DNA from: DATHKG01 sp035489435
GTDB lineage: Bacteria; Bacteroidota; Bacteroidia; Chitinophagales; Chitinophagaceae
Direction: 5' to 3' (one strand)
Assembly: GCA_035489435.1 (NCBI GenBank)
Contig: DATHKG010000151.1
DNA: 64,000 nt
The notes under the pieces: model-generated
Databases searched by the model: none
What the model saw: only the letters and a program-made list of their open reading frames with translations
What the model was told of the DNA's origin: nothing
Part shown: in pieces, positions 1-8,331 of the stretch
Layout of the letters: every line of letters begins with the position of its first letter
Numbering within the stretch: position 1 is the first letter of the stretch
Translations under genes and position numbers: made by a program

Positions 1-690
1 TATTTTCCCGGCTACCCCGAGGTACCAACAGATGAATATATTTATGACCTCAAACGCAAAGCTTTTAAGCTTGGCGTGGACATCAGTGGTACAGGCATCA
101 GAAATAATTTCGCGTCTCCTGATCCCGCAGCCAGGGCTGCGGATGTGGAAAGAGCAAAAAAGTGGATCATTGTCGCTGAAAAGCTTGGTGCTCCGGTACT
201 GAGGTTATTTGCAGGTGAAATACCGAAAGGATATGAAGATAAATGGGAAGAAGTGGCTGGCTGGATGATCGCCTGTTATAAAGAATGCGCTGCTTTTGGA
301 GCCCAACATGGCGTTATTATCGGCATTCAAAACCATGGCGATATGCTGAAGACTGCAGAGCAATGCCTATATGTGGTTAAGGCTGTTAACTCACCATGGG
401 CCGGTATTATTCTCGACACGGGAAATTTTAAAGTAACAGATCCGTATAAAGACATTGCAGCAGTTATACCTTATACTGTGAACTGGCAGGTTAAAGAAAG
501 CGTATTCGGACTCGGCAGTCCTGTTAAGACCGACCTTCCACGGCTGATGAAAATTTTAAAAACCAGTGGCTACCGCGGTTATATCCCTGTCGAGACTCTT
601 TTTGTTAAGGATAAACCGTACGATCCATATGCACTTGTAACGGCTTTATTAAAGGAAATTACTATTGCTAAGAATGCCGAATTTAAGTAA
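1..690 (+). CDS. Sugar phosphate isomerase/epimerase (TIM barrel), 5' partial
   Basis: The frame is open from base 1, so the gene begins outside the window; the first internal ATG is at 76. The protein looks like a xylose-isomerase-like TIM-barrel enzyme (AP endonuclease family 2 fold). Metal-ligand-type motifs are visible: NHGD around 331-342, LDTGNF around 412-429 and PVETLF around 583-600. These enzymes isomerise or epimerise sugars, and in Bacteroidota they often sit beside Gfo/Idh/MocA and GMC oxidoreductases in keto-sugar pathways, as here. Because the N-terminus is missing, a signal peptide or first barrel strands cannot be judged. Substrate is unknown. The next gene follows after 51 bases on the same strand. 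Confidence 0.8.
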   Translation, partial: YFPGYPEVPTDEYIYDLKRKAFKLGVDISGTGIRNNFASPDPAARAADVERAKKWIIVAEKLGAPVLRLFAGEIPKGYEDKWEEVAGWMIACYKECAAFGAQHGVIIGIQNHGDMLKTAEQCLYVVKAVNSPWAGIILDTGNFKVTDPYKDIAAVIPYTVNWQVKESVFGLGSPVKTDLPRLMKILKTSGYRGYIPVETLFVKDKPYDPYALVTALLKEITIAKNAEFK

Positions 691-741
691 GCGTACAATC
701 AACCCGGTGCAGAAAAATATACACCTGAAAATGGATCTATT

Positions 742-2289
742 ATGAAGTTCTTTTTTGTTTTAATGCTCATCTGCTGTTGTTCAACCGTTTTCTCACAAAA
801 CCCTGTCGGTGTTTTTGATAATCATGCTGATATTGGTCATCCAAAAAAAACAGGTTCTGCACAATATGATCAGGCGACACAAACATACGATATCAAAGGT
901 GGTGGCTCCAATATCTGGTTCAACCGCGACGAGTTTCATTTTCTTTATAAGAAAATAAAAGGAGATTTTATTCTTACTGCAGACTTTGAATTCACAGGCG
1001 ATACGTCAAACTCTGTAGGGCATCGAAAAATTGGATGGATGGTGCGTGAGTCAACCGACGAAGGCGCAGCCAGCATGAATGCCGTGATACATATCGATGG
1101 ACATTTTGCATTGCAATGGCGAACATACCGTGGCATGTTTATGCGCGATCCGGAAGATGAGTTTTATTACACCAAAAAAGGCGGACAAACCATACAGCTG
1201 GAACGCATCGGAAATACCATGTCCATGTACGTTGCACACTGGGGCGAACCATTACAGTTTGTTGGCAGCCATGAAATGAAAGAAATGAGAGATAGTGTGC
1301 TGGCAGGTTTATTCATCTGCTCGCATGATTCAAATAAGGTGGTGGATGCAAAGGTCTGGAACGTACGTATCGACAAACCAGTTCCCAGTGCTTATCATCC
1401 AATGCCAACTGTACAGCGATATCTGAAACCAATGATCGGCGAACTCGGGTCAAGGTTAGAAACGATGAATGTGTTTGACGGTAAAAGAACAGTTATCCGC
1501 GAATCGAAAGGCAGATTTGAAGCACCGAACTGGATGCCCGATGGTAAAAAATTGCTGTACAACGAGGGTGGTTCGTTATTTACCATCCCGGTAGATGGCG
1601 GCACCCCCGAAAAGGTGAGTACCGGCTCCATCGATAAGAACAATAACGATCACGGGATTTCTTTTGATGGCAAGATGCTTGCTATCAGCAGTGCCAGCGA
1701 AGGCGTTGGTTCCAGGGTGTATGTGCTGCCGTTGCAGGGAGGTACCCCCAAACAGGTAACGTCACAAGCGCCATCATACTGGCATGGATGGGCGCCAGGC
1801 GGAAAAGAAGTTGCGGTTGTTGGTCAGCGTAATGGCAGCAAAATCTACAATCTGTATAAAGTAAACGTAAATACGGGAACGGAAACCGCCTTAACCAACA
1901 ATACCAAAGGACATGTAGACGGATGTGAATATTCTCCTGATGGCAAATTCATTTATTATAATGCCAGTGAAACCGGTACCATGCAAATCTGGCGGATGAA
2001 GCCCGACGGCTCAGCTAAAGAGCAACTTACTTATGATGAATACCATAACTGGTTTCCGCATATATCGCCTGATGGCAAATGGATCGCATTCATTTCCTTT
2101 CCGACAGATATAGAACCCGTTTCGCATCCGTCGTATAAAAAGGTGATGCTTCGGTTAATGCCGACAGCAGGCGGAGCACCGAGGGTCATTGCATTTCTTT
2201 ATGGAGGGCAAGGAACAATTAATGTAAATTCATGGTCTCCCGACAGCAGGTCAATTGCTTTTGTAAGCAATTCCGAAAAGGCTGAATAG
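742..2289 (+). CDS. Secreted TolB/PD40-type beta-propeller protein with N-terminal lectin-like domain
   Basis: This 515-residue protein starts with a signal peptide (MKFFFVLMLICCCSTVFSQ). Residues about 20-215 look like a concanavalin-like domain of the DUF1349/3-keto-disaccharide-hydrolase kind (motifs GDFILTADFEF and WNVRI). Residues about 225-510 carry repeated PD40/TolB-type blades (for example PNWMPDGKKLLYN, YSPDGKFIYYN, ISPDGKWIAF and WSPDSRSIAFVS). It is probably periplasmic or surface exposed and binds or processes a carbohydrate, but no catalytic residue can be assigned. It lies between the isomerase and the Gfo/Idh/MocA gene, which supports a role in the same sugar pathway. Confidence 0.75.
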   Translation: MKFFFVLMLICCCSTVFSQNPVGVFDNHADIGHPKKTGSAQYDQATQTYDIKGGGSNIWFNRDEFHFLYKKIKGDFILTADFEFTGDTSNSVGHRKIGWMVRESTDEGAASMNAVIHIDGHFALQWRTYRGMFMRDPEDEFYYTKKGGQTIQLERIGNTMSMYVAHWGEPLQFVGSHEMKEMRDSVLAGLFICSHDSNKVVDAKVWNVRIDKPVPSAYHPMPTVQRYLKPMIGELGSRLETMNVFDGKRTVIRESKGRFEAPNWMPDGKKLLYNEGGSLFTIPVDGGTPEKVSTGSIDKNNNDHGISFDGKMLAISSASEGVGSRVYVLPLQGGTPKQVTSQAPSYWHGWAPGGKEVAVVGQRNGSKIYNLYKVNVNTGTETALTNNTKGHVDGCEYSPDGKFIYYNASETGTMQIWRMKPDGSAKEQLTYDEYHNWFPHISPDGKWIAFISFPTDIEPVSHPSYKKVMLRLMPTAGGAPRVIAFLYGGQGTINVNSWSPDSRSIAFVSNSEKAE

Positions 2290-2331
2290 CTTACTCACCG
2301 GGCTACTCACGTCATTTAAACAGGTTTGATT

Positions 2332-3513
2332 ATGGACAAGAAAGTTATCAGGGCAGGCATTGTAGGATCAGGATTTGCCGCGCGTTTTCACTACGGTGCC
2401 TTGCAACATGTTTTCAGCGCGAAAGTTGAATTAATGGGTGTGTATTCGGTTACCAGATCAAAGTTGCTGGAATTTTCAGAAGCAAGAAACCTCACCGCAT
2501 ACGACAATCTTGATGCCTTAATAGCAGATTCAGATGTAATACATGTTTGTACTCCAACCATTACACATGAGCCAATAGTTATAGCTGCCCTCAGGCAAAA
2601 TAAACATGTTATAATTGAAAAGCCGCTTACTGGATATTTTGGCGATGGCAGCGATCAATTTAACGGCGACACTTTTTCGCGTGAAGAAGGATTAAGACAT
2701 GCGCTCGAAAGCATACAAAGAATGCTTGCTGCTGAAAAGGCGGGCGGAGGTAAAATAATGTATGCAGAGAACTGGGTATATGCGCCAGCCATTCAGAAAG
2801 AACGGGAGTTGCTGGAGAAATCAAAGGCGCAGATTCTATGGATGCACGGCGAACAATCGCACTCTGGCTCTCATTCGCTGGCTTATGGACAATGGAAGTT
2901 ATCAGGCGGAGGTTCAATGATAGGAAAAGGATGCCATCCGTTGTCGGTCGCGCTTTATTTTAAACAGGTTGAAGGGCGGGCCCGCGATGGTAAGCCCATC
3001 AGGCCAAAAACAATAACTGCACGCACGCATGTTATAACAAGAATGCCAGGATATAACAATCAAGGGTACCTGCAAACAACTTACAAAGATATTGAAGACT
3101 TTGCCCTGATGCATATTGAATTCGAAGATGGGACCATAGCAAGTTTGTTCGCAAGTGAACTGGTGCTTGGAGGAGTTAATAACTGGATTGAAGTGAATAC
3201 AAATAATCACAGAACAAAATGCCAGATGAGTCAGAACGATGCGATGAAAACATATACACCTGATGAAAAACATTTCAAAGAAGTATACGTAGTGGAAAAA
3301 ACAGAAACCAAACAGGGATGGTCATTCATTTCTCCGGATGAAGGGTGGTTCCATGGTTATCAGCACGAAATGAATGCATTTTATAGATCTGCGGCAGACG
3401 ACGAACCCATAGAAAGTAACAGCAGCCTTGCTGCAGACACAATAGCCACTATTTATGCAGGCTATGTTTCAAGTGAAAGAAAAGGAGTTGAAGTACCAGT
3501 TACACTTTTATAA
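2332..3513 (+). CDS. Gfo/Idh/MocA family NAD(P)-dependent oxidoreductase
   Basis: A 393-residue dehydrogenase. The N-terminal Rossmann motif is GIVGSGFAARFHYGAL and the family's EKP motif with the catalytic-type lysine is IIEKPLTG. The C-terminal alpha/beta domain follows (FEDGTIASLFASELV). I chose ATG 2332; an in-frame TTG at 2326 would add two residues. Family members oxidise or reduce sugars, inositols and 3-keto-glycosides using NAD(P). It is flanked by a TolB-like protein and an MFS sugar transporter, so a cytoplasmic step of keto-sugar or uronate metabolism is likely. Exact substrate is not deducible from sequence. Confidence 0.88.
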   Translation: MDKKVIRAGIVGSGFAARFHYGALQHVFSAKVELMGVYSVTRSKLLEFSEARNLTAYDNLDALIADSDVIHVCTPTITHEPIVIAALRQNKHVIIEKPLTGYFGDGSDQFNGDTFSREEGLRHALESIQRMLAAEKAGGGKIMYAENWVYAPAIQKERELLEKSKAQILWMHGEQSHSGSHSLAYGQWKLSGGGSMIGKGCHPLSVALYFKQVEGRARDGKPIRPKTITARTHVITRMPGYNNQGYLQTTYKDIEDFALMHIEFEDGTIASLFASELVLGGVNNWIEVNTNNHRTKCQMSQNDAMKTYTPDEKHFKEVYVVEKTETKQGWSFISPDEGWFHGYQHEMNAFYRSAADDEPIESNSSLAADTIATIYAGYVSSERKGVEVPVTLL

Positions 3514-3537
3514 AAAAAAAGCCTCTTGTAAGCAGTT

Positions 3538-4908
3538 ATGATAGCTACCGCAAATAAACCAGTTTTAGATTTGCAAACGACAATTGGCAATTACAGGTGG
3601 ACAATTTGTTCGCTCGTGTTTTTTGCTACAACCATCAACTATCTTGACAGGCAGGTAATCAGCCTGCTTAAACCAACACTCGAAAAAGAATTTTCCTGGA
3701 AAGAGTCAGACTATTCCAACATCGTTGTCGCCTTCCAGTTTGCTTATGCCCTGGGCATGATTGGCGCAGGGCGACTCATAGATAAGGTCGGAACAAAGAT
3801 TGGTTATGCTGTTACCCTGATCTTATGGAGCATTGCCAGTATTCTACATGCATTTGCTACCGGGGCTGTCAGCTTTATGATATATCGTGCATTCCTGGGT
3901 GTTACTGAGGCTGGTAATTTTCCGGCTGCCTTCAAAACGGTGGCAGAATGGTTCCCAAGAAAGGAAAGAGCCCTGGCCGGCGGTATTTTTAATTCAGGAA
4001 CCAATGTCGGAGCTATCATCGCGCCCATTGTTGTGCCATACATTGCCATTCACTATAGTTGGAAAATTGCGTTTATTGCCATAGGTGCGATCGGTTTTAT
4101 TTGGTTAGCTTTTTGGTTCCTGTTGTATGAAATTCCTGCAAAGCATAAGAAACTTTCAAAGGCTGAATTTAATTATATTAATAGCGACATAACTCCCGGC
4201 GATTCAGTTATTGGCGAAGAACAACCAAAAATTTCGTGGACTGCCTTGTTAAGGTTTAAACAAACATGGGCATTTGTTGCAGGCAAATTTTTAACGGACG
4301 GAGTATGGTGGTTTTTCTTATTTTGGTTGCCCGCTTTTCTTGCATCAGAATATAAGTTAGTTGGTATGCAGGTGAGTTTGCCCATCGCATTCGTTTATAC
4401 CCTGGCAGGGGTAGCCAGCATATTTGGTGGATGGCTGCCCGCCTGGTTTGTTGAAAACAAGCGCTGGGATATTGTAAAGGCAAGAAAAACTTCTATGCTC
4501 ATCTATGCCTTTTTCCCATTGCTGGTGATGGTGTCACAGGCTGCGGGAAGTTTTGGAATGTGGTATGCTGTTATTATCATCGGTATCGCTGCTTCTGCAC
4601 ACCAGGCATGGTCCGCCAACCTGTTTACTACCGTCTCAGATATGTTTCCTAAAAGTTCGGTTGCGTCGGTTGTCGGTATCGGCGGCATGGCAGGCGCTTT
4701 AGGTGGGATGGGCGTTGCTAAAATTGCCGGCCTGTTGTTTGATCATTATAAAAATCTTGGTCATATTCAAACCGGGTATTACTTGTTGTTCCTGTACTGC
4801 GGATTAGCATACCTCGTTGCATGGTTTATAATGTTCAGGATATTGGTGCCTGATATGAAACCTGTTATTGCAGGCAATCACGAAACAAAAAAAAGTAAAA
4901 GTATTTGA
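3538..4908 (+). CDS. MFS transporter, hexuronate/sugar-acid (ExuT-like) type
   Basis: A 456-residue inner-membrane carrier with about 12 hydrophobic helices. It has the family-typical start of helix 1 (TINYLDRQVISLL), a loop 2-3 motif (GRLIDKVGTKIGYA) and an NFPAAFKTVAEWFP segment typical of the anion:cation symporter group that takes up hexuronates and related sugar acids. It lies 24 bases after the dehydrogenase and 2 bases before the GMC oxidoreductase start, so it is in the same transcription unit. It probably imports the sugar or oxidised sugar handled by the neighbours. Substrate specificity is inferred from family and context only. Confidence 0.88.
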   Translation: MIATANKPVLDLQTTIGNYRWTICSLVFFATTINYLDRQVISLLKPTLEKEFSWKESDYSNIVVAFQFAYALGMIGAGRLIDKVGTKIGYAVTLILWSIASILHAFATGAVSFMIYRAFLGVTEAGNFPAAFKTVAEWFPRKERALAGGIFNSGTNVGAIIAPIVVPYIAIHYSWKIAFIAIGAIGFIWLAFWFLLYEIPAKHKKLSKAEFNYINSDITPGDSVIGEEQPKISWTALLRFKQTWAFVAGKFLTDGVWWFFLFWLPAFLASEYKLVGMQVSLPIAFVYTLAGVASIFGGWLPAWFVENKRWDIVKARKTSMLIYAFFPLLVMVSQAAGSFGMWYAVIIIGIAASAHQAWSANLFTTVSDMFPKSSVASVVGIGGMAGALGGMGVAKIAGLLFDHYKNLGHIQTGYYLLFLYCGLAYLVAWFIMFRILVPDMKPVIAGNHETKKSKSI

Positions 4909-4910
4909 TC

Positions 4911-6653
4911 ATGGGTAATCAAAACGATTCTACAGGCAAAAGCTCACTACTGAAAGGGAATATATCAGCTGATTTCGACGCCATTGTAATAGGTTCGGGT
5001 ATCAGCGGTGGCTGGGCAGTCAAAGAATTGACTGAAAAAGGTCTTAAAACTTTACTGGTAGAACGCGGAAGAAATGTAGTGCACCTGAAAGATTATCCCA
5101 CTACTAACTATAACCCCTGGGATCTTCCACACAGGGGCGCTGTTCCTCTGGTATTACAGGAAGAATATAACACCGTTCGCAACCATTATTCATTTAAGGA
5201 AGATACTATACAATTTTTTTTAAAGGATGCGCAACAGGAGTATGTTGCTGATAAACCGTTCGACTGGATCAGGGGCAACCAGGTAGGCGGCCGGTCTTTA
5301 TTGTGGGCAAGGTTTACGCAACGATGGAGTGATTTCGATTTTGAAGGACCGTTGCGGGATGGATTTGCGGTTGACTGGCCGATAAGGTACAAGGACATAG
5401 CACCATGGTACAGCTATGTAGAAAAGTTCGCAGGCATCAGTGGCAACCGGGATGGGCTCGATACGCTGCCTGATGGAGAATTTTTGCCGGCTTTTGAGAT
5501 GACCTGTATTGAAAAACACTTTAAGGAAAAAATGGATCAACGTTATAAAGACAGGCATGTGATCGTGGGCCGCTCTGCTAACCTGACTCAACCCCAGCCA
5601 ATCCATTTTGAACAGGGCCGGGGGAAATGTCAGAATCGTGACCTGTGTAGCCGGGGTTGTCCCTTTGGTGGATATTTCAGCAGCAACTCTTCCACTATTC
5701 CCTGGGCACAAAAAACAGGTAATCTCACCTTACTCACAGACAGTGTTGTGCAGTCCGTTTTGTTCGATGAACGCTTAAATAAAGCAACAGGTATAAGGGT
5801 AATCGATACCAAAACAAAACAGCAAACTGAATATACCGCAAAGATAATTTTTGTAAACGCCGGCGCTATCAATACCAACCTTCTACTTCTAAATTCTACT
5901 TCAGGTCGTTTCCCTAACGGGCTGGGAAATGATAATGGAATATTGGGCACACATATAGGATTTCATAATTACCGCGGCCGCGTGGAAGGAACTTATGATG
6001 GATTGAAAGAATTTACAACCGATGGCAGACGCCCGGGATCGGGATACATGCCACGTTTCAGAAATGTTTATAAACAGGAAACAGATTTTTTACGGGGTTA
6101 TTCAGTTTCGATTCATTCCAACAGGTCGCAAAAAACCAACCAGGAAGGAATCGGTAAGGCACTTAAAACGCAATTGGAAACTCCTGCGACATTAGGTAAC
6201 TGGTCAATAGCTGTTCAAATGATGGGAGAAACAATACCCAAAAAAGAGAACCAGGTAAAGCTGGATGATACCAAAAAAGATGTAAATGGCTTGCCTGTAC
6301 TACATATATCTGTTGACTACGACGACAATGATATAAAAATGCTGGAAGACTTTCATGAGCAGTTTTCTGTGATGTTTAAAGAGGCCGGCTTTGACAATAT
6401 CAAAACAACCGACAACCACCGCAGACCCGGTAATGAAAATCATGAAATGGGAGGCGTCAGAATGGGTCATGACGCCGCCACTTCTCTACTGAATAAATGG
6501 AACCAATTACACCATTGTAAAAATGTTTTTGTTACGGATGGTGGTTGCATGACGTCAACGTCAACACAAAACCCATCACTCACCTATATGGCTCTCACTG
6601 CCAGGGCGGTTGATTATGCTGTTACCCATTTAAAGAACGGTGAGATAAAATGA
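4911..6653 (+). CDS. GMC oxidoreductase (FAD-dependent sugar/alcohol dehydrogenase)
   Basis: About 580 residues, starting at ATG 4911, just 2 bases after the transporter stop (a TTG six bases earlier is possible). The FAD-binding Rossmann motif VIGSGISGGWAV lies near residue 25. A cysteine-rich segment (GKCQNRDLCSRGCPFGG) sits mid-protein, and the C-terminal substrate domain carries NHEMGGVRMG and NPSLTYMAL, which hold the His/Asn active-site pair of the family. It resembles the large subunit of gluconate/glucose-type dehydrogenases that work with a small Tat-exported subunit, and exactly such a gene follows. Likely role: periplasmic oxidation of a sugar (possibly at C3) with electrons passed to the respiratory chain. 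Confidence 0.88.
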   Translation: MGNQNDSTGKSSLLKGNISADFDAIVIGSGISGGWAVKELTEKGLKTLLVERGRNVVHLKDYPTTNYNPWDLPHRGAVPLVLQEEYNTVRNHYSFKEDTIQFFLKDAQQEYVADKPFDWIRGNQVGGRSLLWARFTQRWSDFDFEGPLRDGFAVDWPIRYKDIAPWYSYVEKFAGISGNRDGLDTLPDGEFLPAFEMTCIEKHFKEKMDQRYKDRHVIVGRSANLTQPQPIHFEQGRGKCQNRDLCSRGCPFGGYFSSNSSTIPWAQKTGNLTLLTDSVVQSVLFDERLNKATGIRVIDTKTKQQTEYTAKIIFVNAGAINTNLLLLNSTSGRFPNGLGNDNGILGTHIGFHNYRGRVEGTYDGLKEFTTDGRRPGSGYMPRFRNVYKQETDFLRGYSVSIHSNRSQKTNQEGIGKALKTQLETPATLGNWSIAVQMMGETIPKKENQVKLDDTKKDVNGLPVLHISVDYDDNDIKMLEDFHEQFSVMFKEAGFDNIKTTDNHRRPGNENHEMGGVRMGHDAATSLLNKWNQLHHCKNVFVTDGGCMTSTSTQNPSLTYMALTARAVDYAVTHLKNGEIK

Positions 6654-6666
6654 TCAAATACCTGCT

Positions 6667-7218
6667 ATGAATACAACACGCCGGAATGCGATAAAGCAAT
6701 GTTTCATAATTACCGTTGGTACGGCCTTGGTGCCTGCTTGTATGCAGGACAAAACAAAGCCGTCCATCGTTTTAAAGAATGTAAACCTGCAAGGTAAAGA
6801 AGAGGAACTGTTGGCGGAGATCAGTGAAACCATTATACCTCCCACTGCAACGCCTGGTGCAATAAACGCGCTGGTTCCAATTTTTATACTGCGAGTGGTG
6901 GATGACTTATATACCCCAGAGGAACAACAACAGTTTGTGAAAGGAATGAAAGCATTTGACAAATTTGCCAGAGATAAACTGGAAATATCTTTTATTGCTG
7001 CCGGCCTCCCACAAAGAGAAGAATTGTTAACTGGTATCCTGGATAGTAATGGTAAAGATATACCGGAAAACATTAAGTCTTTTTTAAAAACAATGAAGAA
7101 GCTCACGGTGCAGGGTTATATGAGTTCCAAACACTATCTCACAAAAGTAAGAGTATATGAATTGGTCCCGGGCAGGTTTCACGGTTGCATTCCTGTGGCT
7201 ACGTCAATAAGAAAATAA
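6667..7218 (+). CDS. Gluconate 2-dehydrogenase subunit 3 family protein
   Basis: A 183-residue protein beginning MNTTRRNAIKQC with a twin-arginine pair, a hydrophobic stretch and a lipobox-like VPAC, so it is probably a Tat-exported lipoprotein. The rest matches the small subunit that accompanies GMC dehydrogenases (ISETIIPPTATPGAINALVP, near residue 57). It follows the GMC gene by 13 bases. In this family the small subunit carries the export signal and the signal-less large subunit is thought to be carried across with it; the GMC protein here indeed has no signal peptide. The two probably form one membrane-attached dehydrogenase. Confidence 0.85.
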   Translation: MNTTRRNAIKQCFIITVGTALVPACMQDKTKPSIVLKNVNLQGKEEELLAEISETIIPPTATPGAINALVPIFILRVVDDLYTPEEQQQFVKGMKAFDKFARDKLEISFIAAGLPQREELLTGILDSNGKDIPENIKSFLKTMKKLTVQGYMSSKHYLTKVRVYELVPGRFHGCIPVATSIRK

Positions 7219-7722
7219 CCTAGCCCTCTCTTCCTTTTCATATTTCCTCTGAATTCCTTCCCGTAAATTACCATTCAAAATGATATTACTTTTCCTCGAA
7301 ATAGTTTGAAGCGATGCAAAGGGAATAATACTGACAATGAACGAACCCTTGAGTTCGTATTTGTTGGCAGTGCCCGTAAAATCTACATCTTCCTCACATG
7401 AAGTAAAAAAATAAGAATCAACCTTTATCACTTACTGTATTGGAAAGCAATGTTTGCCTGACATTGATCTATCACAGGATCTGTTATGCAGTTTTGTTTA
7501 TTTCTGTTTATAAGTGGAGTCCATTGTTTCCTTTATTACCGCAATTGTAGCTCATTCAGTTCCTTTATTTCTTGCGAGTTTAGTGGTAAGCCCACAAGAC
7601 AATGTATCTGCCCCGGAAAACATTTACTCCAGACTTTTTACGCAGGAAGGCATTCCTGCGATGATACCTGCGGAGATGTGCTATTTAGGTTGGCAGATTC
7701 GCTGGATAAGTTAATTAAGCTC

Positions 7723-7813
7723 GCGGAGCCTGAAATACCAGATGCCTGATATATAAATGTATACCGGCATAATCTAAAAAGCCATAAGGAAATAGCTCTT
7801 GATGGCTTTTGTC
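7723..7813 (+). repeat. Intergenic repeat, copy A
   Basis: About 90 bases that align with 8230-8320 as a direct repeat. Shared blocks are GGAGCCTGAAAT, GATGC.TGAT, CCGGC.TAAT and AAGCCAT...ATGGCTTTT. The last block is a hairpin. The interior of the hairpin is in opposite orientation in the two copies while the flanks keep the same orientation. The two copies bracket the DUF1801 gene. Confidence 0.7.
7777..7810 (-). terminator. Hairpin terminator of DUF1801 gene
   Basis: Arms AAAAGCCAT (7777-7785) and ATGGCTTTT (7802-7810) form a 9-bp stem with a 16-base loop. Read on the minus strand it is followed by a T run (complement of 7776-7780) and lies 27 bases after the DUF1801 stop, so it is a plausible terminator for that gene. 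The symmetry also permits function in the other direction. Confidence 0.65.
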
Positions 7814-7837
7814 ATTAAATGAGGTTATTCATGATCA

Positions 7838-8197
7838 TCAGCCTTTATTTTCTTTCTTCCTGAACTCAATGATTCGTTTTATCAGATCTGTTGGTAAAGG
7901 TATGTTGTTAGGAATTTGAATAGCCGATTTGCTCACCTTATACCCATTCAGGTCTTTTTCAAAAGTCTTAAGAAAAGTCTCGCTATAAGGATGCGAAAGT
8001 GATATATGTTTTGCATAAGCTGAATAGTAGATCAGGTAGCCATGATATTTGAAACAGGGAATCTGGTAGCTGATGGTTTCCTCTACATCAGGTACTACCT
8101 TGTGTATAATATTGCGAATAGCCTGCATCCTTTCCTGGGCTTCTATTGGCTGTGCATCATGATATTCCTGAATTGTTTTGTAATCTGTTTTTGCCAT
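7838..8197 (-). CDS. DUF1801 / YdhG-like iron-chaperone family protein
   Basis: A 119-residue cytoplasmic protein. It begins MAKTDYKTIQEYHDAQP and has the family's DVEETISYQIPCFKYHG core, then LSHPYSETFLKTFEKDL. This matches the DUF1801 family (YdhG/Fra-like), some members of which are described as iron chaperones; the biological role of most members is unknown. It stands alone on the minus strand, bracketed by two copies of a hairpin repeat. Its length fits the family. Family membership is firm, function is not. Confidence 0.85.
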   Translation of the reverse strand: MAKTDYKTIQEYHDAQPIEAQERMQAIRNIIHKVVPDVEETISYQIPCFKYHGYLIYYSAYAKHISLSHPYSETFLKTFEKDLNGYKVSKSAIQIPNNIPLPTDLIKRIIEFRKKENKG

Positions 8198-8229
8198 GTT
8201 ATTATTGTTTTGGTAAGTTTTGAATTGAA

Positions 8230-8320
8230 GTGGAGCCTGAAATGCCCGATGCGTGATTTTTCAAAAGATGCCGGCTTAATGCTAAGAAGCCATCAAGAGC
8301 TATTTCCTGATGGCTTTTTC
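8230..8320 (+). repeat. Intergenic repeat, copy B
   Basis: Second copy of the element at 7723-7813, in the same orientation: GGAGCCTGAAAT near 8232, GCCGGCTTAAT near 8270, then a hairpin. Here the hairpin interior reads CAAGAGCTATTTCC, which is the reverse complement of the corresponding part of copy A. Confidence 0.7.
8287..8319 (+). terminator. Hairpin terminator, bidirectional type
   Basis: Arms AAGCCATCA (8287-8295) and TGATGGCTT (8308-8316) form a 9-bp stem with a 12-base loop, followed by TTT on the plus strand. It lies 12 bases after the stop of the minus-strand hydrolase, so it probably ends that transcript too, although the T run is better on the plus strand. Confidence 0.55.
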
Positions 8321-8331
8321 CTGCCCGCGTT

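Larger units (their letters stand above)
7219..7837. other. Gene-poor stretch with possible degraded ORFs
   Basis: No convincing gene fills these 620 bases. A minus-strand frame (7204-7431) gives a 75-residue peptide with a lipobox-like FFTSCEED near its start, which might be the remnant of a lipoprotein. Plus-strand frames at 7486-7749 and 7514-7714 overlap each other and have no recognisable domain. The right end holds the repeat and terminator described separately. I read this as decayed sequence downstream of the dehydrogenase cluster. Confidence 0.4.

Noticed and set aside
7204..7431. Minus-strand 75-residue frame with FFTSCEED
   Set aside because: Too short, overlaps the end of a real gene and has no complete signal peptide; kept only as a possible remnant.
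7486..7749. Overlapping plus-strand frames downstream of the dehydrogenase cluster
   Set aside because: Two frames compete, neither has a recognised domain, and both run into the repeat; likely non-coding.
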